Made by a program: the position numbers and the translations under genes | In this document: piece by piece, positions 17,146 to 24,999 of the stretch | Position numbering within the stretch: the stretch's first letter is position 1 | Layout of the letters: each line of letters begins with the position of its first letter | The notes under the pieces: generated by a model | Told to the model about the DNA's origin: nothing | The model's database searches: none | Seen by the model: only the letters and a program-made list of their open reading frames with translations | NCBI RefSeq assembly: GCF_034432235.1 | Contig: NZ_DAOUCJ010000026.1 | Span: 1 to 40,800, forward strand | Direction: 5' to 3' | Origin: Thermoflexus sp. | GTDB lineage: Bacteria; Chloroflexota; Anaerolineae; Thermoflexales; Thermoflexaceae | DNA length: 40,800 bases

Positions 17146-17496
17146 TCACTCCGGATAGGTCGGCCCTGCCGTGAGGGGCCCCACCATGTTTCGGAACTCC
17201 GTCCGGCTCCAATCGCAACGGGTGCAGGCGACCCGGACTTCCTCTATGTAAGGGTCATGCTCGTCGGGCTGAAGGATGGACCAGCGGAGCCGGCCGCCGC
17301 ATTGCGGGCAGGTCGGGGTGATCAGCCAGGAGTAAACCCCGGGAGGGTTAATCCACGCCAGGGCCGTCATCACTAGGGCCAGGACGATGCCGATCAGAGC
17401 GGGCCCCTGGGGCCGCGCCCCGATCCCGATCCCGGCCCAGATCAGCATGAGCAGGGCGATGAACCAGCGCACGTAGGGATACCGGATGAACAGCAT
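17146..17496 (-). CDS. Small membrane protein with zinc-ribbon-like C-terminus
   Basis: A 116-residue protein. ATG 17496 is preferred over the in-frame ATG 17514 because GGAGG precedes it by five bases. Two hydrophobic segments lie at residues about 10-30 (WFIALLMLIWAGIGIGA) and 35-55 (ALIGIVLALVMTALAWI). They are followed by a soluble tail with CPQCGGRL and VACTRCDWSRTEF, two CxxC pairs that could bind one zinc ion. I do not recognise the family. It follows the CoA-transferase gene by 71 bases on the same strand. Confidence 0.75.
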   Translation of the reverse strand: MLFIRYPYVRWFIALLMLIWAGIGIGARPQGPALIGIVLALVMTALAWINPPGVYSWLITPTCPQCGGRLRWSILQPDEHDPYIEEVRVACTRCDWSRTEFRNMVGPLTAGPTYPE

Positions 17497-17567
17497 AGTT
17501 TCCTCCGCTCTCATGTCAGATCCGGTGACCGCGAGGGGAGCCCGCGTGGCTCCGATCCGCGCGTCCC

Positions 17568-18491
17568 CTAATCAAGCACCTCTCCATAATTCACCGGCGC
17601 GCTCCACGCCGGGCGGATCGCCACCCGCTGATGGACCTGCGGCCCCAGCTTCTCCCAGTAGGCCGCCCGGTCGGGAACCCCATAGACCCATTCCTCCAGC
17701 CATGCGTTCAGGCGCTCCGGATCCCGGGAGATGGCATCCCATTCCACATAAAAGGCATTATCCCGATCATAATAGCCCTGGGCGTAGGAGGGATGCGCGC
17801 CGTAGGGCCCATGACAGACGGCCGTCACCAGAAAGCCCGGGATCACCGTCCGGTTCGGATCCTGACGGATCACCTCGGGGGGGACGATCTCCTCAGCGGT
17901 GACGATCACCCGTCGGGCGGCGAGGGCAGCTTCCTTCTGTTCCCCGATGATGCCCCAGATCTGGGCGTTTCCCTCCTCATCCGCCCGCTGGACATGCACG
18001 ATGGCCACATCGGGCTGGAGGGCCGGGACGGCCATCAGGCGCTCGCCGGTGAACGGGCAGGTGATCTCCCGGTAATGGGGGTTGACCCGGGGCAGATCGT
18101 GGCCAGAGGGCCGCATCGGCATGAAGGGCAACCCTGCCGCCCCTGCCGTCAATCGCGCCACCATCGCGAAATGGGTGTATTCCTCAATCTCGATCTCCCC
18201 GGCCTCCACCGCCCGGCGGATGGCATGGAGCATCCCCACGCCGGGGTTACCGGCCCACGAGAAGATCAGCCGCCGCGCGCATCCGGCCGCCACCATCTGG
18301 TCGTAGATCAAATCCGGGGTGGCGCGGGCCAGGATCAGCCCTCGCTTCCGCTGGCGGATGATCTCATGCCCGGCCGCAAAGGGGATCAGATGAGTGAACC
18401 CGGCCAGGTAAACCAGATCCCCATCATGGACATAACGGTCGATCGCCTCGGCCAAGGACATGCGCTTGGGCATCGCGTGCGCCCCAGTCAT
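17568..18491 (-). CDS. CoA-transferase family I subunit alpha
   Basis: A 307-residue protein. I start at ATG 18491, which overlaps the stop of the upstream gene in an ATGA arrangement, with AGGAAGGA just before it; ATG 18473 (MPKRMSLAEAI) is also possible. The fold signatures are GDLVYLAGFTHLIPFAAGHEIIRQ at the N-terminus (the GxGG-like CoA loop region of subunit A), LIFSWAGNPGVGML, and RADEEGNAQIWG. These match glutaconate/3-oxoacid CoA-transferase alpha chains, which swap CoA between acids together with a beta chain carrying the catalytic Glu. No beta chain is encoded in this window: the next gene downstream is the zinc-ribbon membrane protein. Confidence 0.85.
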   Translation of the reverse strand: MTGAHAMPKRMSLAEAIDRYVHDGDLVYLAGFTHLIPFAAGHEIIRQRKRGLILARATPDLIYDQMVAAGCARRLIFSWAGNPGVGMLHAIRRAVEAGEIEIEEYTHFAMVARLTAGAAGLPFMPMRPSGHDLPRVNPHYREITCPFTGERLMAVPALQPDVAIVHVQRADEEGNAQIWGIIGEQKEAALAARRVIVTAEEIVPPEVIRQDPNRTVIPGFLVTAVCHGPYGAHPSYAQGYYDRDNAFYVEWDAISRDPERLNAWLEEWVYGVPDRAAYWEKLGPQVHQRVAIRPAWSAPVNYGEVLD

Positions 18492-19054
18492 TCCTTCCTG
18501 GTGTTGTTCGTGAAAATGGGGAGATGTCCCAGCGAGATAATATGGCGCCACCGGGCCCGCTCGCCTTCCGTGAACACGGCCGCCTCCGCGATCACGATGG
18601 CACCGGCCTTGTTCATGAGCAGGCGCATCGCCTGCAGGGTCGATCCGGTGGAGATCACGTCATCCACCAGCACCACCTTCCGACCCCGAACCAGTTCGAT
18701 ATCTTTCTCGTCCAGATACAGCGTCTGGGGCTGCCCTGTCGTAATCGAGAGGGTCTCCGCGCTCAGCGCCTCGCCCATATAGGGTTTATAGCTCTTGCGC
18801 AGGATCACATAGGGCAGGCCGGTCTCAATCGAAAGCTGATAAGCCAAGGGGATCGCCTTGGCCTCTGGGGTGACGATGACCTCCGCCTCCTTGGGGATCC
18901 GTTTGGCCAGCTCTTTGGCCGCTGCCAGGACCACCTCCGTGTCTCCCAGCATATTGAAGATCGCGATACGCACGCCAGGGGCGATCTCGAATAGCGGAAG
19001 ATGCCGGACCAGCCCCGCGATCTCCACCGTATAGGTCTCGCGCTTCGGGCGCAT
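18488..19054 (-). CDS. Phosphoribosyltransferase (adenine/xanthine type)
   Basis: A 188-residue type I phosphoribosyltransferase. ATG 19054 follows GGGAGG by seven bases, so the in-frame GTG 19063 that overlaps this site is rejected. The PRPP-binding loop is VVLVDDVISTGSTLQA near residues 125-140, preceded by a PPi-loop region VIVTPEAKAIPLAYQLS. The pattern is closest to adenine phosphoribosyltransferase and XPRT-like enzymes, which make AMP or XMP from base and PRPP, but the specificity loop does not settle which. A perfect TATAAT at 19091-19086 sits just upstream. The next gene, a CoA-transferase subunit, overlaps by four bases, so the pair is translationally coupled. Confidence 0.87.
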   Translation of the reverse strand: MRPKRETYTVEIAGLVRHLPLFEIAPGVRIAIFNMLGDTEVVLAAAKELAKRIPKEAEVIVTPEAKAIPLAYQLSIETGLPYVILRKSYKPYMGEALSAETLSITTGQPQTLYLDEKDIELVRGRKVVLVDDVISTGSTLQAMRLLMNKAGAIVIAEAAVFTEGERARWRHIISLGHLPIFTNNTRKE

Positions 19055-19085
19055 GGGGTTCACCTCCCGCCGGGATGCCGGAGCT

Positions 19086-19091
19086 ATTATA
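19086..19091 (-). promoter_or_regulatory. -10 box of the phosphoribosyltransferase operon
   Basis: TATAAT read on the minus strand, 32 bases before the start codon at 19054. No recognisable -35. Confidence 0.5.
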
Positions 19092-19229
19092 ACTCAACTC
19101 GCCGCCCTGTCTTTCCGATAGCCCGGGAAGGGGAGGCCTGCTTTCCCGGCATCCACCACCCTGGGATTGTCCGCGAGTTACGCGGTGGGTTTCCCTGTGG
19201 GGCTTCGGGGATCAAAGGGGGATCCAGGT

Positions 19230-19235
19230 TATAAT
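19230..19235 (+). promoter_or_regulatory. -10 box of the nucleotidyltransferase gene
   Basis: TATAAT (GGT TATAAT GCT) on the plus strand, 52 bases before ATG 19287. No recognisable -35. Confidence 0.5.
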
Positions 19236-19286
19236 GCTACCGGAGATCCTCGTGGGAACGGAATCTCACAGCGGGGAGGCGGCACG

Positions 19287-20273
19287 ATGAAAGCGGTGAT
19301 CCCGGTGGCCGGGTTTGGAACCCGGCTGCGTCCGCACACCTACAGCAAGCCCAAGCCGCTGATCAATGTCGCCGGCAAACCCTTCCTGGGCTACATCCTG
19401 GAGAAGCTGGCGGCCCTGAACCCGGAGGAATACATCTTCATTGTGGGCTATCTGGGCGAGCAGATCCAGCACTATGTGGACAGCACTTACCGGTTGCCGG
19501 CCCGCTATGTGGAGCAGAAGGAGCTCCTCGGGCAGGCCCATGCCCTCTGGCTGGCCCGCGACTACATCGATGGCCCCATCGTGATCATCTTCGCAGATAC
19601 CCTGTTTGAGGCCGATCTTCAGGATCTGGATGCCCTGGATGCGGACGGGATCGCCTTCGTGAAAGAGGTCGAGGACCCCCGTCGTTTCGGGGTGGTGGAG
19701 CTGGACGCGCGGGGCTATGTCACCCGGTTTGTGGAGAAGCCGACCAGTCTGGAGAACCGTCTGGCGGTGATTGGGATGTATTACATCCGCAATGGCCCCC
19801 TGCTGGTCAGGGCCTGTGAGGAGCTGATGGCCCGCGGCATCCGCACGCGGGGCGAGTATTTCCTCACCGATGCGCTGAACATCTTCCTGGAGTATGGCCA
19901 GCGGCTGCGGGTTCGAGAGGTGAACGTATGGGTGGATTGCGGGACGCCGGAGGCCGTGCTGGAGACGAACCGATATCTCCTTTCCCATGGCCACGACAAT
20001 TCCCGGGAGGCCCAGCGGGAGGGCGTGGTGATCATCCCCCCCGTCTTTATCTCCCCCAGCGCCCATGTGCGACATGCCGTGATCGGCCCTTACGCGACCA
20101 TCGCGGATGGATGCTTCATCGAGAACGCGATCATCCGGGACTCCATTGTGGATAGCGGGGCGCGGATTGTGAACGCCGTCCTGGAGCAATCCCTGATCGG
20201 GCGGGACGCTTATGTGGGGGGGCGGTTCCGGCGGTTCAATGTGGGGGATTCCTCCAGCATCGATTTCACATAA
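19287..20273 (+). CDS. Sugar-phosphate nucleotidyltransferase
   Basis: A 328-residue protein, started by GGGGAGG (19273-19279) and ATG 19287. The N-terminal 230 residues are an NTP_transferase domain: VIPVAGFGTRLRPHTYSKPK is the nucleotide-binding loop, IIFADTLFEADL the metal-binding Asp region, and RFVEKPTSLENRLAVIGMYY the sugar contact. The C-terminal 80 residues are hexapeptide-type repeats (HVRHAVIGPYATIADG, IRDSIVDSGARIVNAV), which form a left-handed beta helix. Such proteins make NDP-sugars (dTDP- or UDP-glucose, or GDP-mannose) for cell-envelope glycans; the exact sugar is not visible. It is convergent with hpt and probably monocistronic. Confidence 0.92.
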   Translation: MKAVIPVAGFGTRLRPHTYSKPKPLINVAGKPFLGYILEKLAALNPEEYIFIVGYLGEQIQHYVDSTYRLPARYVEQKELLGQAHALWLARDYIDGPIVIIFADTLFEADLQDLDALDADGIAFVKEVEDPRRFGVVELDARGYVTRFVEKPTSLENRLAVIGMYYIRNGPLLVRACEELMARGIRTRGEYFLTDALNIFLEYGQRLRVREVNVWVDCGTPEAVLETNRYLLSHGHDNSREAQREGVVIIPPVFISPSAHVRHAVIGPYATIADGCFIENAIIRDSIVDSGARIVNAVLEQSLIGRDAYVGGRFRRFNVGDSSSIDFT

Positions 20274-20333
20274 TAGAGGAAGACCCGCTCGTCCCGGACA
20301 GGTTCGCCCGGCCGCAGGAGCGCTCTAGGATGC

Positions 20334-20960
20334 TCAGCGCTCATCGGAGGTCTCGAGGGGAGCGTCCCCTATGTCTTCGATCGCCCCCAACCCCTCGGTC
20401 CGGAGCACGGCAACGAAGGGGAGATTGCGGAACTTCTCATCCAGATCCAGCCCGTAGCCGAAGACAAAAACATTGGGGATCTCGAAACCCACGTAATCCA
20501 GGGGGACGTGGATCTCTCGTCGGGCTTTCTTATCCAGCAATGCGCAGACCCGCAGCGTAGCGGGGTTACGCGTCCAGAGGAGCCGCAGGATATGGTCCAG
20601 CGTTCGGCCGCTGTCGACGATGTCCTCCACGATCAGCACATGGCGCCCCTCGATGTTCGTCTGGAGATCCATCAGGATGCGCACGACTCCGGTGGACTGG
20701 CGGACGCCGATCCCATAGCTGGTGATCGCCATGAAATCGATTTCATGGGGAATCGTGATATGGCGCATGAGATCGGTCAGAAACATCACCCCACCCTTCA
20801 GCACGCAAACCAGCACCAGGTCTTTGCCTGCGTAATCCCGGGAGATCTGGGCTCCCAGTTCGGCGATCCGGCGCTGCAACACCTCTGCAGGGATCAGGAT
20901 GCGCTCGATGAGATCCTCACATCCCCAGCGGGATGGGGTTTCCACCCGCGTCTCCTTCAT
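20334..20960 (-). CDS. hpt: Hypoxanthine phosphoribosyltransferase
   Basis: A 208-residue enzyme of purine salvage, converting hypoxanthine or guanine with PRPP to IMP or GMP. ATG 20960 is chosen because GGAGG is five bases upstream; ATG 20972 lacks a site. Key segments: LVCVLKGGVMFLTDLMRH (the cis-peptide PPi loop, Leu-Lys-Gly), VLIVEDIVDSGRTL (PRPP motif with the Glu-Asp pair) and VGFEIPNVFVFGYGLDLDEKFRNL (purine contact and the FVVGYGLD element). Length and motifs are normal, with a longer C-terminal tail (GAIEDIGDAPLETSDER). It lies 33 bases downstream of tdk on the same strand, so nucleotide salvage genes cluster here. Confidence 0.95.
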   Translation of the reverse strand: MKETRVETPSRWGCEDLIERILIPAEVLQRRIAELGAQISRDYAGKDLVLVCVLKGGVMFLTDLMRHITIPHEIDFMAITSYGIGVRQSTGVVRILMDLQTNIEGRHVLIVEDIVDSGRTLDHILRLLWTRNPATLRVCALLDKKARREIHVPLDYVGFEIPNVFVFGYGLDLDEKFRNLPFVAVLRTEGLGAIEDIGDAPLETSDER

Positions 20961-20993
20961 TCCGGCCTCCATTCCAGCCCGGTGGCCCTGTCT

Positions 20994-21584
20994 CTAACGG
21001 GGATCGGGTGAATCGCGGGGAACCACGTGACAGCGGCGGCAGCGCGCCTCATACGTTTCACTTCCCCCCACCAGGATCACCGGATCATCGTAGCGGGCGG
21101 GCCGCCCGTTGATGAGCCGTTGGGTCCGGGTGGCCGGCGCCCCACATACCACACAGATCGCGTGGAGTTTGTCCACCTGCTCGGCCTGGGCCATTAAAAG
21201 CGGCATCGGCCCGAACGGCTCGCCCCGGAAATCCATATCCAGACCAGCCACGATGACCCGGATCCCCCGCTCCGCCAGCTCCTGGACCACGTCGGCGATC
21301 TCCCAGTCGAAGAACTGGGCCTCATCGATCCCCACCACCGTGGTCCCGGGGTGAAGGTGCTCCAGGATCGCTCGGGCATGGGGAACCGGGACAGCCTCGA
21401 TGTCCAGGCCGTTGTGGGAGCGGACTCTTTCGGTTCCATAGCGGGTGTCGAGGAGGGGTTTGAACACCTGAACCTGCTGACGGGCGATCTGGGCGCGGCG
21501 GAGCCGGCGGATCAGCTCCTCGGTTTTGCCGCTGAACATGCAACCGCAGATCACTTCCACCCAGCCTGTCCGCATCGAGTCCAT
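20994..21584 (-). CDS. tdk: Thymidine kinase, type II
   Basis: A 196-residue enzyme that phosphorylates thymidine with ATP to dTMP. ATG 21584 (GGGAGG eight bases upstream) gives the usual N-terminus. The P-loop GCMFSGKTEEL is at residues 14-24, VVGIDEAQFFDW holds the Mg-binding Asp and the catalytic Glu, and the lasso region runs through CVVCGAPATRTQRLING to the second pair CRRCH, which together bind structural zinc. These are the traits of bacterial type II kinases. It is flanked by hpt downstream and rpmE upstream; rpmE-tdk neighbourhoods are common in Gram-positive bacteria as I recall. Confidence 0.96.
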   Translation of the reverse strand: MDSMRTGWVEVICGCMFSGKTEELIRRLRRAQIARQQVQVFKPLLDTRYGTERVRSHNGLDIEAVPVPHARAILEHLHPGTTVVGIDEAQFFDWEIADVVQELAERGIRVIVAGLDMDFRGEPFGPMPLLMAQAEQVDKLHAICVVCGAPATRTQRLINGRPARYDDPVILVGGSETYEARCRRCHVVPRDSPDPR

Positions 21585-21677
21585 GCCGCCTTCCTCCCGG
21601 ATCATGGCGCTGGATCTTCGAAGGGCTCCGAGGGCAATGGGCACCTGGATTCGAGCCCGGGGGCATGCGTCCGGGGG

Positions 21678-21714
21678 AAAACAATGCGAGCGGGCCCTTC
21701 CAGAACCCGCCCGC
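21678..21714 (-). terminator. Terminator candidate of the L21-L27-L31 operon
   Basis: GCGGGC (21690-21695) pairs with GCCCGC (21709-21714). On the minus strand the stem is followed by TCGCATTGTTTT. The loop is long (13 bases), so it is only a moderate terminator before tdk. Confidence 0.4.
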
Positions 21715-21720
21715 ACGGTT

Positions 21721-22050
21721 TTATTCGCCCTCGCTTTCTCCTTCCATGGTCTCGAGGATCTCCTCCGGCTCCTCGACGACCTCCACCACGGTCTGCTTCC
21801 GCTTACGGCGCTGCGCCCGCTCCGCTCGCGCTTTCAGGTAAGCCTCATCCCGGGCGCTCAGACGCCGCATGAAGCGATCCACCTGGCCTTCTTTATCGAC
21901 GATCCGCTGCTCGCCGGTGAAGAACGGATGGCATTTCGAACATACATCCGTCCGGATCACCGGCACCGTCGCGCCGGTGGTCCAGGTGTTGCCGCAGGCG
22001 CAGATCACCTGGGCGTTGGGATACCATGAGGGGTGAATTCCCGGCTTCAT
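21721..22050 (-). CDS. rpmE: 50S ribosomal protein bL31
   Basis: A 109-residue protein of the large ribosomal subunit. The zinc-binding type is shown by Cys17, Cys19, Cys37 and Cys40 (CAC, then CSKC) and by CHPFFTGEQRIVDKEGQVDRF, the bL31 signature. The C-terminal 40 residues are longer and more charged than in most bL31 (ERAQRRKRKQ and an acidic tail), which may be a lineage trait. GGAGGTGAT precedes the ATG. It overlaps the end of rpmA in an ATGA arrangement. Confidence 0.97.
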   Translation of the reverse strand: MKPGIHPSWYPNAQVICACGNTWTTGATVPVIRTDVCSKCHPFFTGEQRIVDKEGQVDRFMRRLSARDEAYLKARAERAQRRKRKQTVVEVVEEPEEILETMEGESEGE

Positions 22051-22343
22051 GCATCACCTCCGTTTGGGGACGCGTCGTTCGGGCGGACCGGCTCCGGATA
22101 CACGCTCACCCGTTTCCGGCCGCCGCGCGTGAACTCGAAGCGCACATATCCATCGATCAGGGCGAAGAGGGTGTAATCCCGGCCCATCCCTACGTTCTTG
22201 CCGGGGTAAATCCGGGTGCCGCACTGGCGGACCAGGATATTGCCGGCCCGCACGAACTGGCCGTCGAACCGCTTTACGCCACGGCGTTTGGATTCGCTAT
22301 CTCGCCCATTGCGGCTGGCGCCGCCACCCTTCTTGTGGGCCAT
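22047..22343 (-). CDS. rpmA: 50S ribosomal protein bL27
   Basis: A 98-residue protein whose N-terminal tail reaches the peptidyl-transferase centre. MAHKKGGGASRNGRDS, VRAGNILVRQCGTRIYPG and GRDYTLFALIDGYVRF are family signatures. It has no N-terminal extension of the type cleaved by Prp in Firmicutes. It overlaps rpmE by four bases and follows rplU by 12 bases, so the three are one operon. Confidence 0.97.
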   Translation of the reverse strand: MAHKKGGGASRNGRDSESKRRGVKRFDGQFVRAGNILVRQCGTRIYPGKNVGMGRDYTLFALIDGYVRFEFTRGGRKRVSVYPEPVRPNDASPNGGDA

Positions 22344-22355
22344 GGTTGCCTCCCC

Positions 22356-22688
22356 TTATGCGGATGCCGGGACGCCAGCTTCAATCGCGTCGATGCGCAG
22401 GACCGTGTAGGTCTGGCGGTGGCCCTGCTTGCGCCGGTAACGCTTGGCGCCCGGCCGGTATTTGAAGACGATGATCTTTTCTCCCTTCACATGCCCCAGC
22501 ACGGTCGCCCGAACCCGGGCCTCCGGGATGACCGGCTGGCCGATCCGAACCTGTTCCCCTTCCCCAACCATCAGAACCCGGTCGATCTCCAGCGAGGCGC
22601 CGGCCTGCAGGGGAAGTTTTTCGACCTGGATCTGATCGCCTGCCTTCACGCGATATTGATGCCCGCCGATTTCGACCACAGCGAACAC
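22356..22688 (-). CDS. rplU: 50S ribosomal protein bL21
   Basis: A 110-residue protein. It starts with GTG 22688 after AGGAGG at seven bases; longer in-frame starts cross the tRNA terminator and are rejected. Signature segments: VFAVVEIGGHQYRVKAGDQI at the start, VLMVGEGEQVRIGQPVI in the middle, and KYRPGAKRYRRKQGHRQTYT at the end, the basic RNA-binding part. It opens the rplU-rpmA-rpmE operon. The 100-base leader (22689-22794) may carry autoregulatory structure, but I cannot define one. Confidence 0.96.
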   Translation of the reverse strand: MFAVVEIGGHQYRVKAGDQIQVEKLPLQAGASLEIDRVLMVGEGEQVRIGQPVIPEARVRATVLGHVKGEKIIVFKYRPGAKRYRRKQGHRQTYTVLRIDAIEAGVPASA

Positions 22689-22794
22689 GATAGGACCTCC
22701 TGTGCATCGCAGGGCTTTGGGGATAGGCGTGTTCGAGATGCCCGCCTCCTGCCTGCCCCAGGCCGGGGAGCTCACAGATCGAAGAGGCCGGGTG

Positions 22795-22822
22795 ATGAAG
22801 AAAGGGCCGCCCCGGGCGGCCC
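22795..22822 (-). terminator. Terminator after tRNA-Gln
   Basis: GGGCCGCC (22804-22811) pairs with GGCGGCCC (22815-22822). On the minus strand it is followed by TTTCTTCAT. It separates tRNA-Gln from the rplU operon. Confidence 0.7.
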
Positions 22823-22832
22823 CTTCCGCTGG

Positions 22833-22904
22833 CTGCGGGGGGAGGACTCGAACCTCCATACCCGGATCCAGAGTCCGGTGTGTTGCCCCTTACACCACCC
22901 CGCA
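22833..22904 (-). tRNA. tRNA-Gln (anticodon CUG)
   Basis: On the minus strand: acceptor TGCGGGG/CCCCGCA, D-arm GTGT/ACAC, anticodon stem CCGGA/TCCGG with loop CTCTGGA, so the anticodon is CUG, and T-arm GGAGG-TTCGAGT-CCTCC, discriminator G (22833). CCA is not encoded. It reads CAG codons. Confidence 0.95.
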
Positions 22905-22914
22905 GGGCCGTTCT

Positions 22915-23073
22915 TCATTTTACACGGGGCCCGCTTCCCCGGTCAAGCGGGGCTCCCCCGTGCTCACCGGTTGGCGAGCGTGGGAATTTGGGGCGCCTGC
23001 AAGAGACGGGCATTAACCGTTCCGGTTCCAGGAGGCTCCAGAGGAAGATATGTGTGTCGAGCAGGAGCTTCAT
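22915..23073 (-). pseudogene. Truncated PIN-domain (VapC-like) toxin
   Basis: ATG 23073 starts MKLLLDTHIFLWSLLEPERL, the unmistakable N-terminus of PIN-domain toxins with the first catalytic Asp (LLLDTH). After about 20 residues the frame becomes implausible (MPVSCRRPKF) and stops at 22915 after 52 residues, while family members are 120-140 residues. One extra base near 23013 would continue as NARLLQAPQIPTLANR and stop. The remaining acidic residues of the nuclease are lost. tRNA-Gln lies 10 bases beyond. It follows the antitoxin remnant by two bases, the usual operon order. Confidence 0.75.
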
Positions 23074-23075
23074 TC

Positions 23076-23262
23076 CTACAGGATCTCCCATGCGGTCTCA
23101 TCCGTTGCGGGCTCGACGATGTCGCCCACAATGCGGCCGGAGTTCCGGAAGGCGCCCAGCCATGCGCCGGGCTTTTCCGGTGGCGGGGGCAGAATTTGCG
23201 CAATGGGCTCCCCACGGTCAGTCACGATCACCGGATTGCCCGTCCTGCGAACCCATTCCAGG
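23076..23262 (-). pseudogene. Remnant of a Phd/YefM-type antitoxin
   Basis: One minus-strand frame ending at the TAG 23078-23076 reads LEWVRRTGNPVIVTDRGEPI, then AQILPPPPEKPG, then AFRNSGRIVGDIVEPATD and WEIL. The 'PVIV-T-D-R-G-x-PIA' and 'GSGRIVGDIV..A' segments are those of prevent-host-death antitoxins that pair with PIN toxins. The N-terminal 15-20 residues of the DNA-binding domain are not found and no ATG is available upstream in frame, so I call it a fossil. The downstream toxin is also broken. Confidence 0.7.
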
Positions 23263-23319
23263 GTGCGGGGCCACCCCCTCTCCCCTGTTCCGGATCCGCC
23301 TGCCCGCCTGCCGGATTCT

Positions 23320-23667
23320 CTACAGAAGGCCCAGCCCCAGGCCGAGGGCCAGGCACAGGAGGGCGGCCAGCCCGAAGCGCCATGTCACCGCCATCCAGGG
23401 CGCGTAGCGCGCCCGGTGATCGTGGAGCACCTCCACCAGCGGCCGCTGCTCTCGCAGGGCCTGCCATGGCGCCGCCATGTTGCCTCCCATCTCCGCCACT
23501 GCGGGGAACGCGGCGATGAGGAAGTAAATCAGACCGATCCAGAACAGGCCGTCGGAGATCCGGTGGAAGGTGAGGCCGCCCTGAAGCCCGCTGAAGAGCA
23601 CCGCGATCCCCAGCGCAAGCCCGGTTAGCCCGAGGATCTGCATCCCACCCCGATAAAAGCGAGACAT
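23320..23667 (-). CDS. Small membrane protein of unknown function
   Basis: A 115-residue protein. ATG 23667 follows GGAAAGGAG at seven bases. Two or three hydrophobic helices are visible: QILGLTGLALGIAVLFSGL, then GLFWIGLIYFLIAAFPAVA near residues 40-58, and a C-terminal AALLCLALGLGLGLL. A loop between them carries charged residues (REQRPLVEVLHDHRARYAPW). I do not recognise the family. It lies on the same strand as the S58 peptidase, 81 bases downstream of it, so cotranscription is possible. Confidence 0.75.
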   Translation of the reverse strand: MSRFYRGGMQILGLTGLALGIAVLFSGLQGGLTFHRISDGLFWIGLIYFLIAAFPAVAEMGGNMAAPWQALREQRPLVEVLHDHRARYAPWMAVTWRFGLAALLCLALGLGLGLL

Positions 23668-23748
23668 CTGGACGCTCCTTTCCCCGGATTCGTCGTCCGG
23701 GGCCACGCCCACCGATTGGCCTCCTGCAGGCAGCCGCCCGAGTTGCCC

Positions 23749-24732
23749 CTACTGAAAATCCCGCCATGCGGGGATCCCGGGGACGCCTTCGGCAGCTCGG
23801 ATCGCGCGGATCACGGCCTCCGCCACCGCCTCAGCGGCGAAGGCGCCGATGATGCTGACATCGGCCTCCTTTTCGCCGGTCGCCAGCGCGAACATCGTAT
23901 CGCCGTCCAGCATGGTGTGCGCCGGGCGGATGGTGCGGGCGAGGCCGTTATGGGCCATCTGGGCGACTTTGTTCACTTCCTCCTTCGATAGCCGGGCGTT
24001 CGTCGCGACCACGCCGATCACGGTGTTTTCAGGGATCCGCCGGCGGAAGCTCAGGGAAACCTGGCCGGCCAGGACGCGCAGGACGGCCATCGTGTCGGCG
24101 AATCCCTGGCCATCCGGGCGACGGGCGCCCGCCAAGATGGCGCCGGTGTGGGGGTCCACGACATCGCCGAGGGCGTTGACCGCGACCAGCGCGCCGACCC
24201 GAATCCCATCTCCGATCTCCAGGCAGGCGGTGCCGATCCCTCCTTTCATGGCATATTGCATGCCCAGGATCTTGCCCACCGTTGCGCCGGTTCCTGCCCC
24301 CACGTTGCCTTCGGGCACCGGCCCATCGGTCGCGGCCTGACACGCCGCGTAACCCATCGCCGCGTCCGGGCGAACCCGGGGATCGCCGATCCCCAGATCA
24401 TACAGAATCGCGGCCGGGACGATGGGCACCCGTCCGCCCGGGGTCTCAAACCCCACCCCCTGCTCTTCCAGATAGCGCATCACGCCGGAGGCGGCGTCCA
24501 GGCCGAAGGCGCTGCCGCCCGCCAGCACCACCGCGTGCACCTCCTGAACCAGATGCATAGGACGCAGGGCGTCCGTCTCCCGCGTCCCCGGCGCGCCCCC
24601 GCGCTGATCCATACCGGCAACGGCGCCCTTCTCGCAGAGCACGACCGTAACTCCGGTGAGCGCCTTCAGATCGTGGGCGTGGCCCACGCGAATGCCCGGC
24701 ACATCGGTGATCGCATGGTAGCGTAACGCCAT
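23749..24732 (-). CDS. P1 family (S58) peptidase, DmpA-like
   Basis: A 327-residue N-terminal-nucleophile hydrolase. GGGAGGAGGGAA precedes ATG 24732. Signatures: ITDVPGIRVGHAHD at the N-terminus, VVLAGGSAFGLDAASGVMRY, PEGNVGAGTGATVGK, and NTVIGVVATNARLSKEE. In DmpA/BapA-type enzymes the precursor cleaves itself before a Ser or Thr at this last position; here that would be the Thr of ENTVIGVV, about residue 236 (inference). Characterised relatives are L-aminopeptidase/D-esterases and beta-peptidyl aminopeptidases. The length fits the shorter bacterial group. No signal peptide, so it acts in the cytoplasm. Confidence 0.93.
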   Translation of the reverse strand: MALRYHAITDVPGIRVGHAHDLKALTGVTVVLCEKGAVAGMDQRGGAPGTRETDALRPMHLVQEVHAVVLAGGSAFGLDAASGVMRYLEEQGVGFETPGGRVPIVPAAILYDLGIGDPRVRPDAAMGYAACQAATDGPVPEGNVGAGTGATVGKILGMQYAMKGGIGTACLEIGDGIRVGALVAVNALGDVVDPHTGAILAGARRPDGQGFADTMAVLRVLAGQVSLSFRRRIPENTVIGVVATNARLSKEEVNKVAQMAHNGLARTIRPAHTMLDGDTMFALATGEKEADVSIIGAFAAEAVAEAVIRAIRAAEGVPGIPAWRDFQ

Positions 24733-24999
24733 TTCCCTCCTCCCATCCCGGAGAGGGCGGGGATCGCCCAGGAAGAGACATGAAGGGAATCCCCTTCCAT
24801 CTTAGCAGCGTTCGTGATCCCAGGGGGAACCTCCGGCGGGGCCTGCATGGAACGGCCGGGGTTCGATCCCTTCCTTTGAATTCCCATCGGGATCATAATC
24901 GTGGGGAGGCGCTGTCCACGGATGAGGGGCGCGGATGAACCGGGGATCTGATCGGGCGGCAGGCGGGGATTTCCATCCTTCGGGTCCAGGGATGCTGGG

